Part shown: positions 45,838 to 55,118 of the stretch, piece after piece
Layout of the letters: every line of letters starts with the position of its first letter
Numbering within the stretch: the first letter of the stretch is position 1
DNA from: Gammaproteobacteria bacterium
GTDB lineage: Bacteria > Pseudomonadota > Gammaproteobacteria > Pseudomonadales > Cellvibrionaceae
DNA length: 63,804 nucleotides
NCBI GenBank assembly: GCA_021151625.1
Contig: JAGKWY010000055.1
Coordinates: 1 to 63,804, forward strand
Direction of reading: 5' to 3'
Program-made: the position numbers and the translations under genes
The notes under the pieces: generated by a model
Databases searched by the model: none
What the model saw: the letters and a program-made list of their open reading frames with translations, nothing else
Told to the model about the DNA's origin: nothing

Positions 45838-48568
45838 AAATAACCAACCTGTAAAAAAGCCGAAAAATAAATTATTGGCACCTGTAAAAACGAAACCAGC
45901 CAACCCAGTTAATGTCTTTGGAACAGCACCTGAATTCCATCAGCTAGACTGCTTATCAACATCAGGACACCAGGCGGGTTCACGATTGAAACACTCCCAC
46001 ATTCTTATTAATGGAATTTCGCTACTGGCTGCCGTTGCCGCTTTTTATATGGTGAGCCGGGAAATCAACACCTACCATTTAAGCTGGGCCACCGCTGGCG
46101 AGATTTTGCAGGATTTCAGCGGAAGTACTTTATTACTCGCCCTGGCAGCCACAGCCTTAGGTTATTTGGTATTAGCCACCTATGACCTGCTGGCAATTCA
46201 CCACCTGGGTTACAAAGTTCCCTGGTATAAAACCCTGCTGGTTAGCTTCCTTGGTTTTGCTGTTAGCAACAACGCGGGCCATGCCATTGTAACCGGTGGC
46301 GCCATCCGTTTTCGCTTTTATTCAGCACTAGGATTAAATGCCGCCGCCATTGGAAAAATTATTGTCTTTTCCAGCACGACTTATCTGTTAGGCGCAACCA
46401 GCTTGCTATGTGCTGCCTACTTTTTTCTTCCCCCTGCTGAAGTTAATAACCCGCAACTATTAGGTGGTCATCTCGTCTGGTTTATTGGTGGATTAGGATT
46501 GTTATTAAGTGGTTATTGGTTGCTGACACTCAGTGGTCACCTTCAGTTACACTGGAAGCGAATTGCGATTAGCCTTCCACCACCACGCATCACCAGCTTG
46601 CAAACCCTTGCCGGCATTTGCGATTTATTATTTGCCGGTCTGGTACTCTATTGTTTGCTCTACCCGGCCACTCACATGCATTTCATGTGGTTTTTTACTG
46701 TGTATATATTGGCCCAGCTGATTGGCTTATTCAGTCAGGTGCCTGGCGGCATAGGTATTTTTGAAAGTGCATTTTTACTATTAGTAGGCGACGCCCACGA
46801 CCATCAAATTATCCTGATTGCATTGTTAACCTATCGCCTGATGTATTTCCTGTTGCCACTGCTAATCGCACTGCTGATATTTTTTATCAGCCAACGCCAC
46901 TCACTCAAAGAGAGCTGGCAAAAAATTCCGGGGGTTATTCGCATCCAGCATTGGCTCGCCACTACCGGATTTTTTTTGCACCGGCGTTTGCCGGTGTTTC
47001 TATCCCTGCTCGCCCTTACCGCCGGTAGTATTTTATTGCTATCTGGCAATACGCCCGGCTTGCCCGAGCGACTGGAACTACTGACCGATATTATTAATTT
47101 ACCCTTGATCGAAATTTCGCACTTATTAGGCAGCGTTATAGGTGTTTTCTTACTAATTCTGGCGCGCGCGATTTTTCTGCGCATTAATACCGCCTACCCG
47201 CTCACGCTGATTTTTCTGTGTACCGGCATTATTTTTTCGCTCACCAAAGGGCTGGATTATGAGGAGGCCTTATTTCTGAGCCTGCTGCTGGTGTTATTTA
47301 TTCCCTGCAAATCCTACTTCTATCGCAAATCGACGCTCGATGCACATCTGCTCACGCCCAGGTGGATTCTGCTAATCATCGCCATTATTATCTCTACTAC
47401 CGTAATTGGTTTTATTACTTACCAGGAGGTGGATTATGCCCATGAACTTTGGTGGCAATTTGAGCTGGATGCGAATGCCTCACGCTTTTTACGCACTACC
47501 TTATTAATCAGTATCCTGGCCAGCGGCGCGCTTTTACATTACTTGCTATCGCGTGGCCAATACAAACCGCAATTACCAACCAGCGACGAATTGCGCGAAG
47601 CAGCAACCATTATCCAGACACAAAAAAATACCGAGCACTACATTAGTTTGAGCGGCGATAAATATTTATTCTGGAGCGAAGGACGCGACAGCTTTATTGC
47701 CTATATCACCACCAAAAAATACTGGATAGCCCTGAATGACCCCTGTGGTAATCCAGCCAGTTTTAAGGAGCTGGTAAAAGAGTTTCGCACCCGCGCCGAT
47801 CTGCACGGCGCCAAACCGGTTTTCTACCGTATCACCACTGAATATTTGCCACTCTATGTAGACCTGGGTTTAAACCTGATCAAACTGGGTGAAGAAGCCC
47901 ATGTCGACTTGAGTAGTTTTGCATTAAAAGGTAATAGTTGGTCCTCATTTAGAAGCACCATTAACAAAATCGATAAGGAGGGTTATTCATTTAGCATTAT
48001 TCGCGCTGCCGATATAGAACCAATCCTGCCAGCATTGAAAGAAGTTTCTGACCAATGGCTGGAGCATAAAAAATCGCGCGAGAAAGGTTTTTCATTGGGG
48101 TTTTACGATGAACAGTATTTACGTTTTTTCGATACCGGAGTGGTAAGTAAAGACGGAAAGATCGTCGCCTTTGCCAATTTGCTGCACACCCAATTGCCCA
48201 ATGAAATTTCCATCGACCTGATGCGCTACAGCGACCTGGCCCCCAAAGGCGCAATGGATTACCTGTTGATCAATATCATGCTCTGGGCCAAAGACCAACC
48301 CTATTACAAATTTAATCTGGGCATGGCGCCACTTGCCGGATTGGATGACGACGAGCTTGCACCTTTCTGGCATAGACTGGGCTCATCCATTTTCCGAATG
48401 GGCAATGAGTTTTATGACTTTAAAGGTTTGCATCACTACAAGGAAAAATTCCATCCCCAGTGGAACCCGGTGTATTTGGCCTTGCCGCGCGGCGGGCATT
48501 TGGCACAGGTAATATTCACCATTACCAACGCGATTTCCGGCGGTATTCGCGGAAGCTTTAGCAAATGA
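45824..48568 (+). CDS. mprF: Bifunctional lysylphosphatidylglycerol flippase/synthetase (MprF family)
   Basis: This roughly 914-residue membrane protein has about a dozen helices forming the flippase (GHAIVTGGAIRFRFYSALGL, IGLFSQVPGGIGIFES) and a C-terminal tRNA-dependent acyltransferase domain (WSEGRDSFIAYITTKKYWIA, KPVFYRITTEYLPLY, FNLGMAPLAGLDD). It adds lysine, or a related amino acid, to phosphatidylglycerol, reducing surface charge. The start is uncertain: a TTG at 45824 gives the longest frame and overlaps cobQ; there is no clear ribosome binding site and no early Met. The next gene overlaps it by 4 bp. Confidence 0.9.
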   Translation: MLSDINNQPVKKPKNKLLAPVKTKPANPVNVFGTAPEFHQLDCLSTSGHQAGSRLKHSHILINGISLLAAVAAFYMVSREINTYHLSWATAGEILQDFSGSTLLLALAATALGYLVLATYDLLAIHHLGYKVPWYKTLLVSFLGFAVSNNAGHAIVTGGAIRFRFYSALGLNAAAIGKIIVFSSTTYLLGATSLLCAAYFFLPPAEVNNPQLLGGHLVWFIGGLGLLLSGYWLLTLSGHLQLHWKRIAISLPPPRITSLQTLAGICDLLFAGLVLYCLLYPATHMHFMWFFTVYILAQLIGLFSQVPGGIGIFESAFLLLVGDAHDHQIILIALLTYRLMYFLLPLLIALLIFFISQRHSLKESWQKIPGVIRIQHWLATTGFFLHRRLPVFLSLLALTAGSILLLSGNTPGLPERLELLTDIINLPLIEISHLLGSVIGVFLLILARAIFLRINTAYPLTLIFLCTGIIFSLTKGLDYEEALFLSLLLVLFIPCKSYFYRKSTLDAHLLTPRWILLIIAIIISTTVIGFITYQEVDYAHELWWQFELDANASRFLRTTLLISILASGALLHYLLSRGQYKPQLPTSDELREAATIIQTQKNTEHYISLSGDKYLFWSEGRDSFIAYITTKKYWIALNDPCGNPASFKELVKEFRTRADLHGAKPVFYRITTEYLPLYVDLGLNLIKLGEEAHVDLSSFALKGNSWSSFRSTINKIDKEGYSFSIIRAADIEPILPALKEVSDQWLEHKKSREKGFSLGFYDEQYLRFFDTGVVSKDGKIVAFANLLHTQLPNEISIDLMRYSDLAPKGAMDYLLINIMLWAKDQPYYKFNLGMAPLAGLDDDELAPFWHRLGSSIFRMGNEFYDFKGLHHYKEKFHPQWNPVYLALPRGGHLAQVIFTITNAISGGIRGSFSK

Positions 48569-49893
48569 TGAAACACTTGCTGCTGAAAATTTGCGTGTGC
48601 ATTTCAATGTTGATAACAGCAAATTGTTATGCGCAGTACCAGCCGGAAATATTTCGCTGGGGCGATTTTGGCAACACGCAAATTTACGCCGGTGGAACAC
48701 ACAGTGTGCAATTAATCCTGACCGATACACCACACTACCAACAAGCGCTTAATTATGCTGAGCAACTCAGCCAGCAAGGCAATTTAAGTGCGGTATTGTC
48801 AATCGATAATTATTTGACAAACATTGCCCAGCGCAAAGCCAGTTGTTTTGATGCAGCAACACCCTTATCCGTTTATGCGCAGGACATACAACAGCACCAT
48901 CAATTTCCGCATTTTACCCAGCCATTTGTTACCGGTTTTGGAACTGCTGGCAGCTACCTGTTTGCTATGTTGACGCAAATCCCCGGTGGAATTTTGCGCG
49001 GGGCTTACAGCATTGACTGGAGCGATAACATTCCATTGCCCATCGAGCCATGTATTAACAGCAGCCAGATAACCTGGCTTACGCAGCAACAGCGTGTATC
49101 ACTCAATAGCTTTCCGCTACCGTCAACGCCCTGGCAATTATTTAATAGCCATCCACTTATCCAACACTGGATGCCTGATTATCCACTACTGAAGAATTGG
49201 CAAAGCGATAAACAATTATTTGAGTCTGCGCTGGATAAGACTCAGGCAAACCCAAATAAAAAAGCGATTGCGCATTTACCCCTGATCGAAATCCCGTCAA
49301 ACAATACCGGTGATGAATTGGCCATTATTATTTCCGGCGATGGTGGCTGGGCCAATATTGATAAGGATATTGCCAACCAATTAGCTAAAGAAGGTATAGC
49401 CAGCGTCGGCTGGAATTCGCTGGATTATTTTTGGGAGGAAAAAACACCCGCTATTGCCGGGCAGGATCTGCAAGCAACGATTGATTATTACATCAACACC
49501 TGGAAGAAAAAACGCTTGTTGTTGATTGGGTTTTCAATGGGCGCCGACGTTATGCCCTTTATGGTTAATCGCCTGAATAACGCAACCAAAGCAAAAATCC
49601 TCAGCGTGAATTTATTAAATCCTTCCACCAGCGTCGACTTTGTATTTCATCTTAGCGGTTGGCTGGGCAGTTCTGATCAAGCCACCCACTTACTCTATCC
49701 GGAGATAAAAAGCTGGAACCAATGGCCGACGCGCTGCTTTTATAGTGAAAAAAATGCGAGCCTGTGTGAAGAGATTCAGGAACACAGTGCGCAAAAGCCA
49801 GACAACCAGGAGTTAATTTTTTTACCCGGCGATCATCACTTTGATGGCAACTACCAACAACTGGTTAAACTGATACTCAATAAAAAACCCTGA
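48565..49893 (+). CDS. AcvB/VirJ-family protein, probable lysyl-lipid hydrolase
   Basis: This 442-residue exported protein has a signal peptide (CISMLITANCYAQ) and an alpha/beta-hydrolase region. ELAIIISGDGGWANIDKDIA and LLLIGFSMGADVMPFMVNRL are VirJ-type motifs, the latter with the nucleophile Ser. In Agrobacterium AcvB hydrolyses lysyl-phosphatidylglycerol and is encoded with the synthetase LpiA (an MprF homologue). Here it overlaps mprF (ATGA), a strong parallel. The function is inferred from family and context. A terminator follows. Confidence 0.88.
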   Translation: MMKHLLLKICVCISMLITANCYAQYQPEIFRWGDFGNTQIYAGGTHSVQLILTDTPHYQQALNYAEQLSQQGNLSAVLSIDNYLTNIAQRKASCFDAATPLSVYAQDIQQHHQFPHFTQPFVTGFGTAGSYLFAMLTQIPGGILRGAYSIDWSDNIPLPIEPCINSSQITWLTQQQRVSLNSFPLPSTPWQLFNSHPLIQHWMPDYPLLKNWQSDKQLFESALDKTQANPNKKAIAHLPLIEIPSNNTGDELAIIISGDGGWANIDKDIANQLAKEGIASVGWNSLDYFWEEKTPAIAGQDLQATIDYYINTWKKKRLLLIGFSMGADVMPFMVNRLNNATKAKILSVNLLNPSTSVDFVFHLSGWLGSSDQATHLLYPEIKSWNQWPTRCFYSEKNASLCEEIQEHSAQKPDNQELIFLPGDHHFDGNYQQLVKLILNKKP

Positions 49894-49913
49894 TCACCAG
49901 GATCAGGGTTTTT
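49884..49913. terminator. Bidirectional terminator
   Basis: AAAACCCTGATC and GATCAGGGTTTT form a near-perfect stem with a short loop, flanked by A and T runs, between convergent genes. Confidence 0.88.
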
Positions 49914-49957
49914 ACAGTACAAGGTTAATCTACATCCATTAACCCGCGATCAACGCA

Positions 49958-51460
49958 CTAGTGAACCCAGTTGCGGCGTTCAGCCATAATTTCATGAAAC
50001 TGTGCCGCCAAATCTGATGTGTCACTAGAGTTGTTAGCCGAAATACCTGCCGCTCGCGACACCACTTGGGGCGATGAAGCACAACGCTGTACCAAACAGG
50101 TTAAAACAATTTTGCGTTTTTCAAGGTCATTGAATTGGCGTAATACATTGGTAACAGGATCAGCCACCTGAGCGCCCTCTAGAAAGCCGGAAAGCACAGA
50201 AACCTCACCTTCCGAACGACTGCCAATGTGTTGGAATATAGTTCTGGTTTCACGGGCATGGCACCCTGAACAGGTATTCAATGAGAACACATGGCGCGCT
50301 TCAGCATTATTAATGCCGGGAGCATCCCAGAAAGTCTGCAAGCTTTGGGTTTCCAGGGATGCCGCGCCAGCGAATGCCTGACCAGAGAAAGTGTTAGGAA
50401 TTTGATGATCGCCAAACAAAATATCTGCCTCGTTCGCATTAATATAACTCGCTAACAATGCAGTACCGTTGTGACGATTTGCAGGTGTTTGCGCCACAGT
50501 AAATTGACGCAACTGCCCGGTTGCTGCATTCAATTTAAATTCGCGTAACTCCCACTCTTGCCCAAAACGAATTTCGTTAGTACGCACCTGGTTGATCGCA
50601 CTACCGTTAGGTTTACCCGCCACTGCACCTTTGCGCGTAACCTTATTAAGCAAGGTTAGTAATGCCGTGTTGTAATTTTCACCAAATGGCAACTTACTCA
50701 ATGCATGAAATTCATCTACCCACGCATTGAGTTGCGCATCGGAATTTGCCTCCAGGCCGTATTCGAAAATAACAGTGGCAGGAAATCTCAAGGTATCGCT
50801 AAATCCGTAGACAAAGCGCACCTCACCCGCATTTAGAACAGCACCACTAGCATTGCGCTTATGTAAATCAGGACGATAAACAATGGCCAATAAACGGAAG
50901 GGAGCAATCGCAGGATTTAATGTAACACCCGAACCAGCACTGCGTTGCCGCCAATCTTGCAAGAACACACCATCAAAATTTTGGCGTGCAGGTGCCAGAT
51001 CACCATTTACAACAGTATCCGCCAACAATTGCCCCAGCCATTGCTGAAAAAAATCTGACTGTTGCTGTGCTGTTGGGTTTGTTTGCGGCATCATCTGCGC
51101 AATTAAATGCTGAATAGAAAGTTGCCCGGTTTTTGCGTGAACAGAATCCACTACCGATAAATCGCGAATCATCAACTCTTTACTGATGTCGATAGTCACG
51201 CATTCCCCCAAACGTGTCCAGGGCTGCCAATCCTGCTGTGAATTTAACGAGGGGCGTTCATTCTGGTTCCACCACTTGGCCTGGTAGAGAATATGATCTT
51301 CCACCACTTGCTGAGCAGTACTGAATGATTGGGAATTTACCCACTGGGGAATACCATCGCAATTTACCGCTGCTGCCAAACTGGAAAATCCCAGAAATGC
51401 AGCGCCAATTAAACTGGATAATAAAGACAAACACTGTGGTTGATTTTTTCTAGTAATCAT
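49958..51460 (-). CDS. Secreted CBM5/12-CxxCH protein of unknown function
   Basis: This 500-residue protein has a signal peptide (SLIGAAFLGFSSLAAA), then an N-terminal stretch resembling a CBM5/12 chitin/cellulose-binding module (CDGIPQW, YQAKWWNQNERP, WQPWTRLGEC). A central region (FRLLAIVYRPDLHKRN, AGEVRFVYGF, VIFEYGLEANSDAQLNAW) recalls uncharacterised secreted proteins. Near the C terminus NTCSGCHARETRTIF supplies one CxxCH haem c site. I chose the ATG at 51460, with AAGGA upstream, although the frame is open into cobO. It might be a carbohydrate-bound redox protein; that is inference. Confidence 0.75.
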   Translation of the reverse strand: MITRKNQPQCLSLLSSLIGAAFLGFSSLAAAVNCDGIPQWVNSQSFSTAQQVVEDHILYQAKWWNQNERPSLNSQQDWQPWTRLGECVTIDISKELMIRDLSVVDSVHAKTGQLSIQHLIAQMMPQTNPTAQQQSDFFQQWLGQLLADTVVNGDLAPARQNFDGVFLQDWRQRSAGSGVTLNPAIAPFRLLAIVYRPDLHKRNASGAVLNAGEVRFVYGFSDTLRFPATVIFEYGLEANSDAQLNAWVDEFHALSKLPFGENYNTALLTLLNKVTRKGAVAGKPNGSAINQVRTNEIRFGQEWELREFKLNAATGQLRQFTVAQTPANRHNGTALLASYINANEADILFGDHQIPNTFSGQAFAGAASLETQSLQTFWDAPGINNAEARHVFSLNTCSGCHARETRTIFQHIGSRSEGEVSVLSGFLEGAQVADPVTNVLRQFNDLEKRKIVLTCLVQRCASSPQVVSRAAGISANNSSDTSDLAAQFHEIMAERRNWVH

Positions 51461-51490
51461 ATAAATATCCTTTTGCATTAGTAAATGTTT

Positions 51491-51510
51491 CCTCAGGCTC
51501 TCACCTGAGG
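51491..51510 (-). other. Hairpin in the cobO-CBM gene junction
   Basis: CCTCAGGCTCTCACCTGAGG forms an 8-bp stem with a 4-base loop. No U tract follows on the minus strand, so it may be a leader structure rather than a terminator. Confidence 0.5.
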
Positions 51511-51535
51511 ATGCGCATTCTACGTTTGCAATAGT

Positions 51536-52060
51536 GCGCCCGGTAATAATGACATTTTGGTTACGCGGACGATTTGCAATAGCATCAACTACTTTGTCTT
51601 TATCCAGGTAATGGTAATTGAGCATATAAGTAATTTCGTCCAGCAACACCAAATGAATATCCGGGTCGCGAAATACATGCTCACACTCTGCCCAGACTTG
51701 TTCAGCCGCCGCTTTATCTTGCTCGGCATTTTGTGTTTCCCAGGTAAACCCGGTGCCCATCACAAAATATTCCAACTGCGGGCTGGCACCGCGAAAAATA
51801 CTTTCGGTTAAAAAATTCTTTTCACCGCATTCCCAGGTGCCCTTAATAAATTGCACTATCGCCACTTTGTAACCATGCCCCAGGCAGCGCAATGCCGTAC
51901 CAAAACCCGACGAACTTTTTCCTTTGCCATCACCGGTCAGAACAATCACCACACCACGCTCTTCATCCGCACGCGCGATAGCAGCATCCACAATTTCCTT
52001 GCGTTGTTGCATACGTTCTTTGTGACGCTGGGCTTTGTCGTTGCTGTCATCGGCAACCAT
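51536..52060 (-). pseudogene. cobO: cobO (corrinoid adenosyltransferase) lacking its 3' end
   Basis: CobO/BtuR adenosylates cobalamin using ATP. The sequence is normal from the ATG at 52060 (GGAGG upstream) through VVIVLTGDGKGKSSSGFGTA, VAIVQFIKGTW, GTGFTWETQN, LVLLDEITYMLNYHYL and QNVIITGR. There homology ends: the final roughly 35 residues expected in the family (E. coli BtuR ends HAFDAGVKAQIGIDY) are absent. The frame instead runs open through a hairpin into the leader and signal peptide of the next gene, giving a 704-codon fusion ORF. Deletion or assembly error is likely. Confidence 0.85.
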
Positions 52061-52086
52061 GAGAACCTCCAATTGATCAAAAGAAA

Positions 52087-52115
52087 AATGCCCTCAAGCA
52101 CAGCTTGAGGGCATT
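52087..52115 (-). terminator. Terminator after btuB
   Basis: AATGCCCTCAAG and CTTGAGGGCATT pair perfectly, with a T-rich tract (ATTTTTCTTTT) after the stem on the minus strand. Confidence 0.9.
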
Positions 52116-52144
52116 AGATTAACGACTAAAAACAACAATTTCCA

Positions 52145-53957
52145 TTAGAAGCGATAAGTAATACCCGCCTCATAATTACGCCCCGGTTGCGGATATTGAT
52201 AATACCCTGCAGTAGGCGATACGCCATACAATCCAGCATAGCGTTCGTCAGTCAGGTTCTTAATACGCCCACTGACCTCAACTCCTTTATAGTGCCAGGT
52301 AAGATTCAAATTAAATAACACCAATGAATCCACTTTATCGCGTGCATTTGCGTCATCACCAGTGCGATAACGGCTGCCGGTATAACTGGAATCCAGATAC
52401 ACATTGAGCGGTTCGATTGGGGTAAACACTATGGCAATGTTAGCGCGATTTTCTGCAACAAAAGGCACGCTATTTCCCGGAAAACTACCGCTGGTTAATT
52501 CAGCGTCAGTGTAGGTATAGTTTGCTTGCAAGCTAATTTCATCACTCAAAATTAATTGTGAATCAATGGCTACACCCTGACGACGAGATGAATCCAGATT
52601 AATGTTAGCGCCAAAACCATTCCAGGAATTTGAATTTGGAATTGCTGCGTCATACATCAACTCATTATCCAGCTCCATGCGATACAAAGCCCACTGCACT
52701 GATGCAGCCTCACCACGCCACTCGGTTCCCAGCTCAGCCGAACTACTGGTTTGCACTTCCAAAAACTCTACGCCCGGCAATACAAAACCATTTTCATCAG
52801 CATTAGCAAAGCGGAAGCCATCAGCATAGCGACCAAATAAACGCCAGCCATTATCAAGTTGATAGCTTAAGCCAAACTCACCTGCAGTCACATCATCATC
52901 GTGTTTAACATTAATACTATGGTTAGTATCTTCTACAGATGATTGGCGCAAGCCTGCAGTCACACTCAAGGACTTGGTTATGGGGTAAACAATTTGTCCA
53001 TAAAATGCATCAATAGTTTGTTCGATGTGAGTTCCCCAATCCGGCACCTCATATTCTGCCTCAACCAGATCGTAACCTAATGTAATTACTGCATTGCCAT
53101 TGCCTGTCGCCAGGTTACCAATTACTCGGGGAGTAGCATTTTTTACATGCATATTGCCCAACGTCGGATTTCCATAACCATAATATGACTCTGTATCTTC
53201 ATCGCGATCTGCATATTCAGCTAACAATTGCCAGCTTTCGGTAATATCTACGCCACCACCAACGCGTGCCAAATCAGTTTCCTGATTGGAATAATCTTTT
53301 AAGGTGCGGGCTTTACGCGGATCAATTGCGGCCTGGGAATCAAGCAAGTAACCGGCAAGATTCAGTTCGTCATCAATCGCTTGGCCTTCAACAAATACAA
53401 ATCCTTTAGCGAAGTCGTAACGCAAATTGGCGAGTGCATTTTCATAAGCGCTCTGGTTGTTGTCTCTATAGTTATCCGCATCGCGTTTCTGCGCAGAAAC
53501 ACTGTAGCTCAAACCATTTTCAAAACCCTGGCTGATGCTTGCGGTGAAATCTTGCAACAGTATTTAATGCGGGTGCAGCGAGTGACGGGTTATTGAGTTT
53601 GCGACCATCAACCAATACCAATACGTTATTGGTACCAGATAAGCCACGCATGGACGCTGTTACATTACGCGCGCCGCTGCCATCGGAATCGGTTAATTGG
53701 ATGCCCGCCTGGGTGCGCAACACTTCGGATAATAATTTTGCCCCGGTTACGCGAATTTCTTCTTCAGTAATAATTTTGATTTGTGTGGCAACCGGCATTT
53801 GCGCGGTTTCACTGCGCGTAGCACTGACGTACACGGTTTCGAGTTTTTTATCGTCGTCTTTTTGTGTTGCAGCTAACGCACATGGCGAACCAATAATGGC
53901 AGCACTTAGCGCGCTAATAACAAATGCGGTCGGCTTAACGGTTGATTGTCTAAACAT
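52145..53957 (-). pseudogene. btuB: BtuB-like cobalamin receptor, internally deleted and frameshifted
   Basis: This TonB-dependent receptor sits directly downstream of a cobalamin riboswitch. The ATG at 53957 has GAGG upstream. The first part encodes signal peptide, TonB box region (LETVYVSATRSE) and half the plug (LVLVDGRKLNNPSLAAPALN). Near 53550 this frame ends (RFHRKHQPGF then stop), and a different frame takes over at QDFTASISQGFENG, continuing to the barrel end (YEAGITYRF). The missing piece, about 50-60 residues, is the rest of the plug. Both parts are recognisable, so the lesion removes an internal segment plus a frameshift. Confidence 0.85.
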
Positions 53958-53969
53958 GAGATTCCTCAA

Positions 53970-54429
53970 TCCTGACGTGGGGATGAGGGAGGGAAAGCGG
54001 AAAAAGATGCAATGGGATCAACCCAAAAACATAAACAGATTTCCACCTATGTTGCCCTCCGCGACATAGTGAACAATTAAGAGCATGGCTCTGCGATTGA
54101 GGCTGGTATCGGACTCATGGCGATTAACAATCGCAGCATTTACCGTTGCGGGGGCAGTGTCGGGATTGCACAGTATTCATTGAAACCATGCGCACCAACT
54201 TCCCATTGACTCTGATCCTGGCTTGCATTCTGACTAAAGAATGAACACCCATCAGACACCTCGGCGCGCAAGTTAAGGCGCTGAGGCCTTCAAGTCAAGC
54301 AATTCCTCTGGCACCTGTAACAACAATTATCGTTTGGCAGTTAGATGTTTGAGCCGCTATAGTTGGCCCACAATCAGGCTGTACAAAACCCTATTGCATT
54401 CGATCAATAACAACACAAGGACTTTTATT
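53970..54429. other. Divergent btuB/RDD-gene intergenic region
   Basis: Apart from the riboswitch at 54090-54262, this 460-bp gap contains the leader of btuB on the minus strand and, to the right, the likely promoter of the RDD-domain gene. No further gene was recognised. Confidence 0.55.
54090..54262 (-). ncRNA. Cobalamin (adenosylcobalamin-type) riboswitch
   Basis: On the minus strand the order is GGGAAGTTGGTGCG, then AATCCCGACACTGCCCCCGC and AACGGTAAATG, then a variable arm and GAGTCCGATACCAGCC, the B12 box. This matches the conserved cobalamin aptamer core (CCCCCGCAACGG). A hairpin (CTATGT ... ACATAG, about 54047-54069) lies between it and the btuB start, probably the expression platform controlling ribosome access. 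It should repress btuB when B12 is sufficient. Confidence 0.94.
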
Positions 54430-54894
54430 ATGAATAATCCCTATCAAGCACCTGCAGCAGACTTGGCGACAGATCAACAAGAGCTTTTATATGTTGGCTT
54501 CTGGCCAAGGCTTGGCGCGGTCATCATCGACCAGATCATAGTGACCATCATTACCCTGCCTATTTTATTGCTGGTGTATGGCACCGCTTACTTCACCAAA
54601 ACAACATTTATTGCCGGCCCTCTGGATGTAGTGGTTAGCTATATTTTTCCTTTTGTGTGGGTATTGGCGTTCTGGATTTATCGCCAGGCAACCCCCGGTA
54701 AGATGGTAGTCGGCGCAAAAATTATCAGCGCCAAAACCGGTGGCAAACCCAGTGCAGGCCAACTGGTTGGCCGCTACTTCGCCTACATCTTGTCCACCCT
54801 GCCGTTATTACTTGGCTTTTTATGGGCCGCCTGGGACCCCAAAAAGCAAACCTGGCATGACAAACTAGCCGGCACCTACGTGGTTCGTAACTAG
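54430..54894 (+). CDS. RDD-family membrane protein
   Basis: This 154-residue protein has the RDD-domain layout: FWPRLGAVIIDQIIVTIITL, a second membrane segment (VVSYIFPFVWVLAFWIY), RQATPGKMVVGAKIISAKTG and a last helix with WDPKKQTWHDKLAGTYVV. Function of such proteins is mostly unknown, with some linked to ion homeostasis. The ATG at 54430 has AAGGA upstream; the longer open frame to the left is not coding-like. A terminator follows. Confidence 0.85.
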   Translation: MNNPYQAPAADLATDQQELLYVGFWPRLGAVIIDQIIVTIITLPILLLVYGTAYFTKTTFIAGPLDVVVSYIFPFVWVLAFWIYRQATPGKMVVGAKIISAKTGGKPSAGQLVGRYFAYILSTLPLLLGFLWAAWDPKKQTWHDKLAGTYVVRN

Positions 54895-54910
54895 GCCAAA
54901 CTGATTACAA

Positions 54911-54944
54911 CAAAACGGGAGCTTCGGCTCCCGTTTTGTTTTTT
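54911..54944 (+). terminator. Rho-independent terminator
   Basis: CAAAACGGGAGC, TTCG loop, GCTCCCGTTTTG, then TTTTTT. A textbook terminator with a stable UUCG tetraloop. Confidence 0.96.
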
Positions 54945-55043
54945 CCTTCTGCTATTTAGTGGATTAGCATCAGCACTGCGCCCGCCATCATCTACTCAAT
55001 CCAACACCACCCTACATAAATTCACGAAAAACTCTTTTCACTT

Positions 55044-55068
55044 GCAATTGTTATAGTATAACATCTCA
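55044..55068 (+). promoter_or_regulatory. Zur-box-like operator upstream of the zinc receptor
   Basis: TGTTATAGTATAACA at 55049-55063 is a perfect palindrome about one base, matching the gammaproteobacterial Zur box core (TGTTATAnTATAACA). It lies 55 bp upstream of the receptor start, so it should repress transcription when zinc is plentiful. Confidence 0.85.
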
Positions 55069-55118
55069 TTAAATCTACAACTTACAGTTAATTTCCTTAT
55101 GCTTAACCGAGGTCCACA

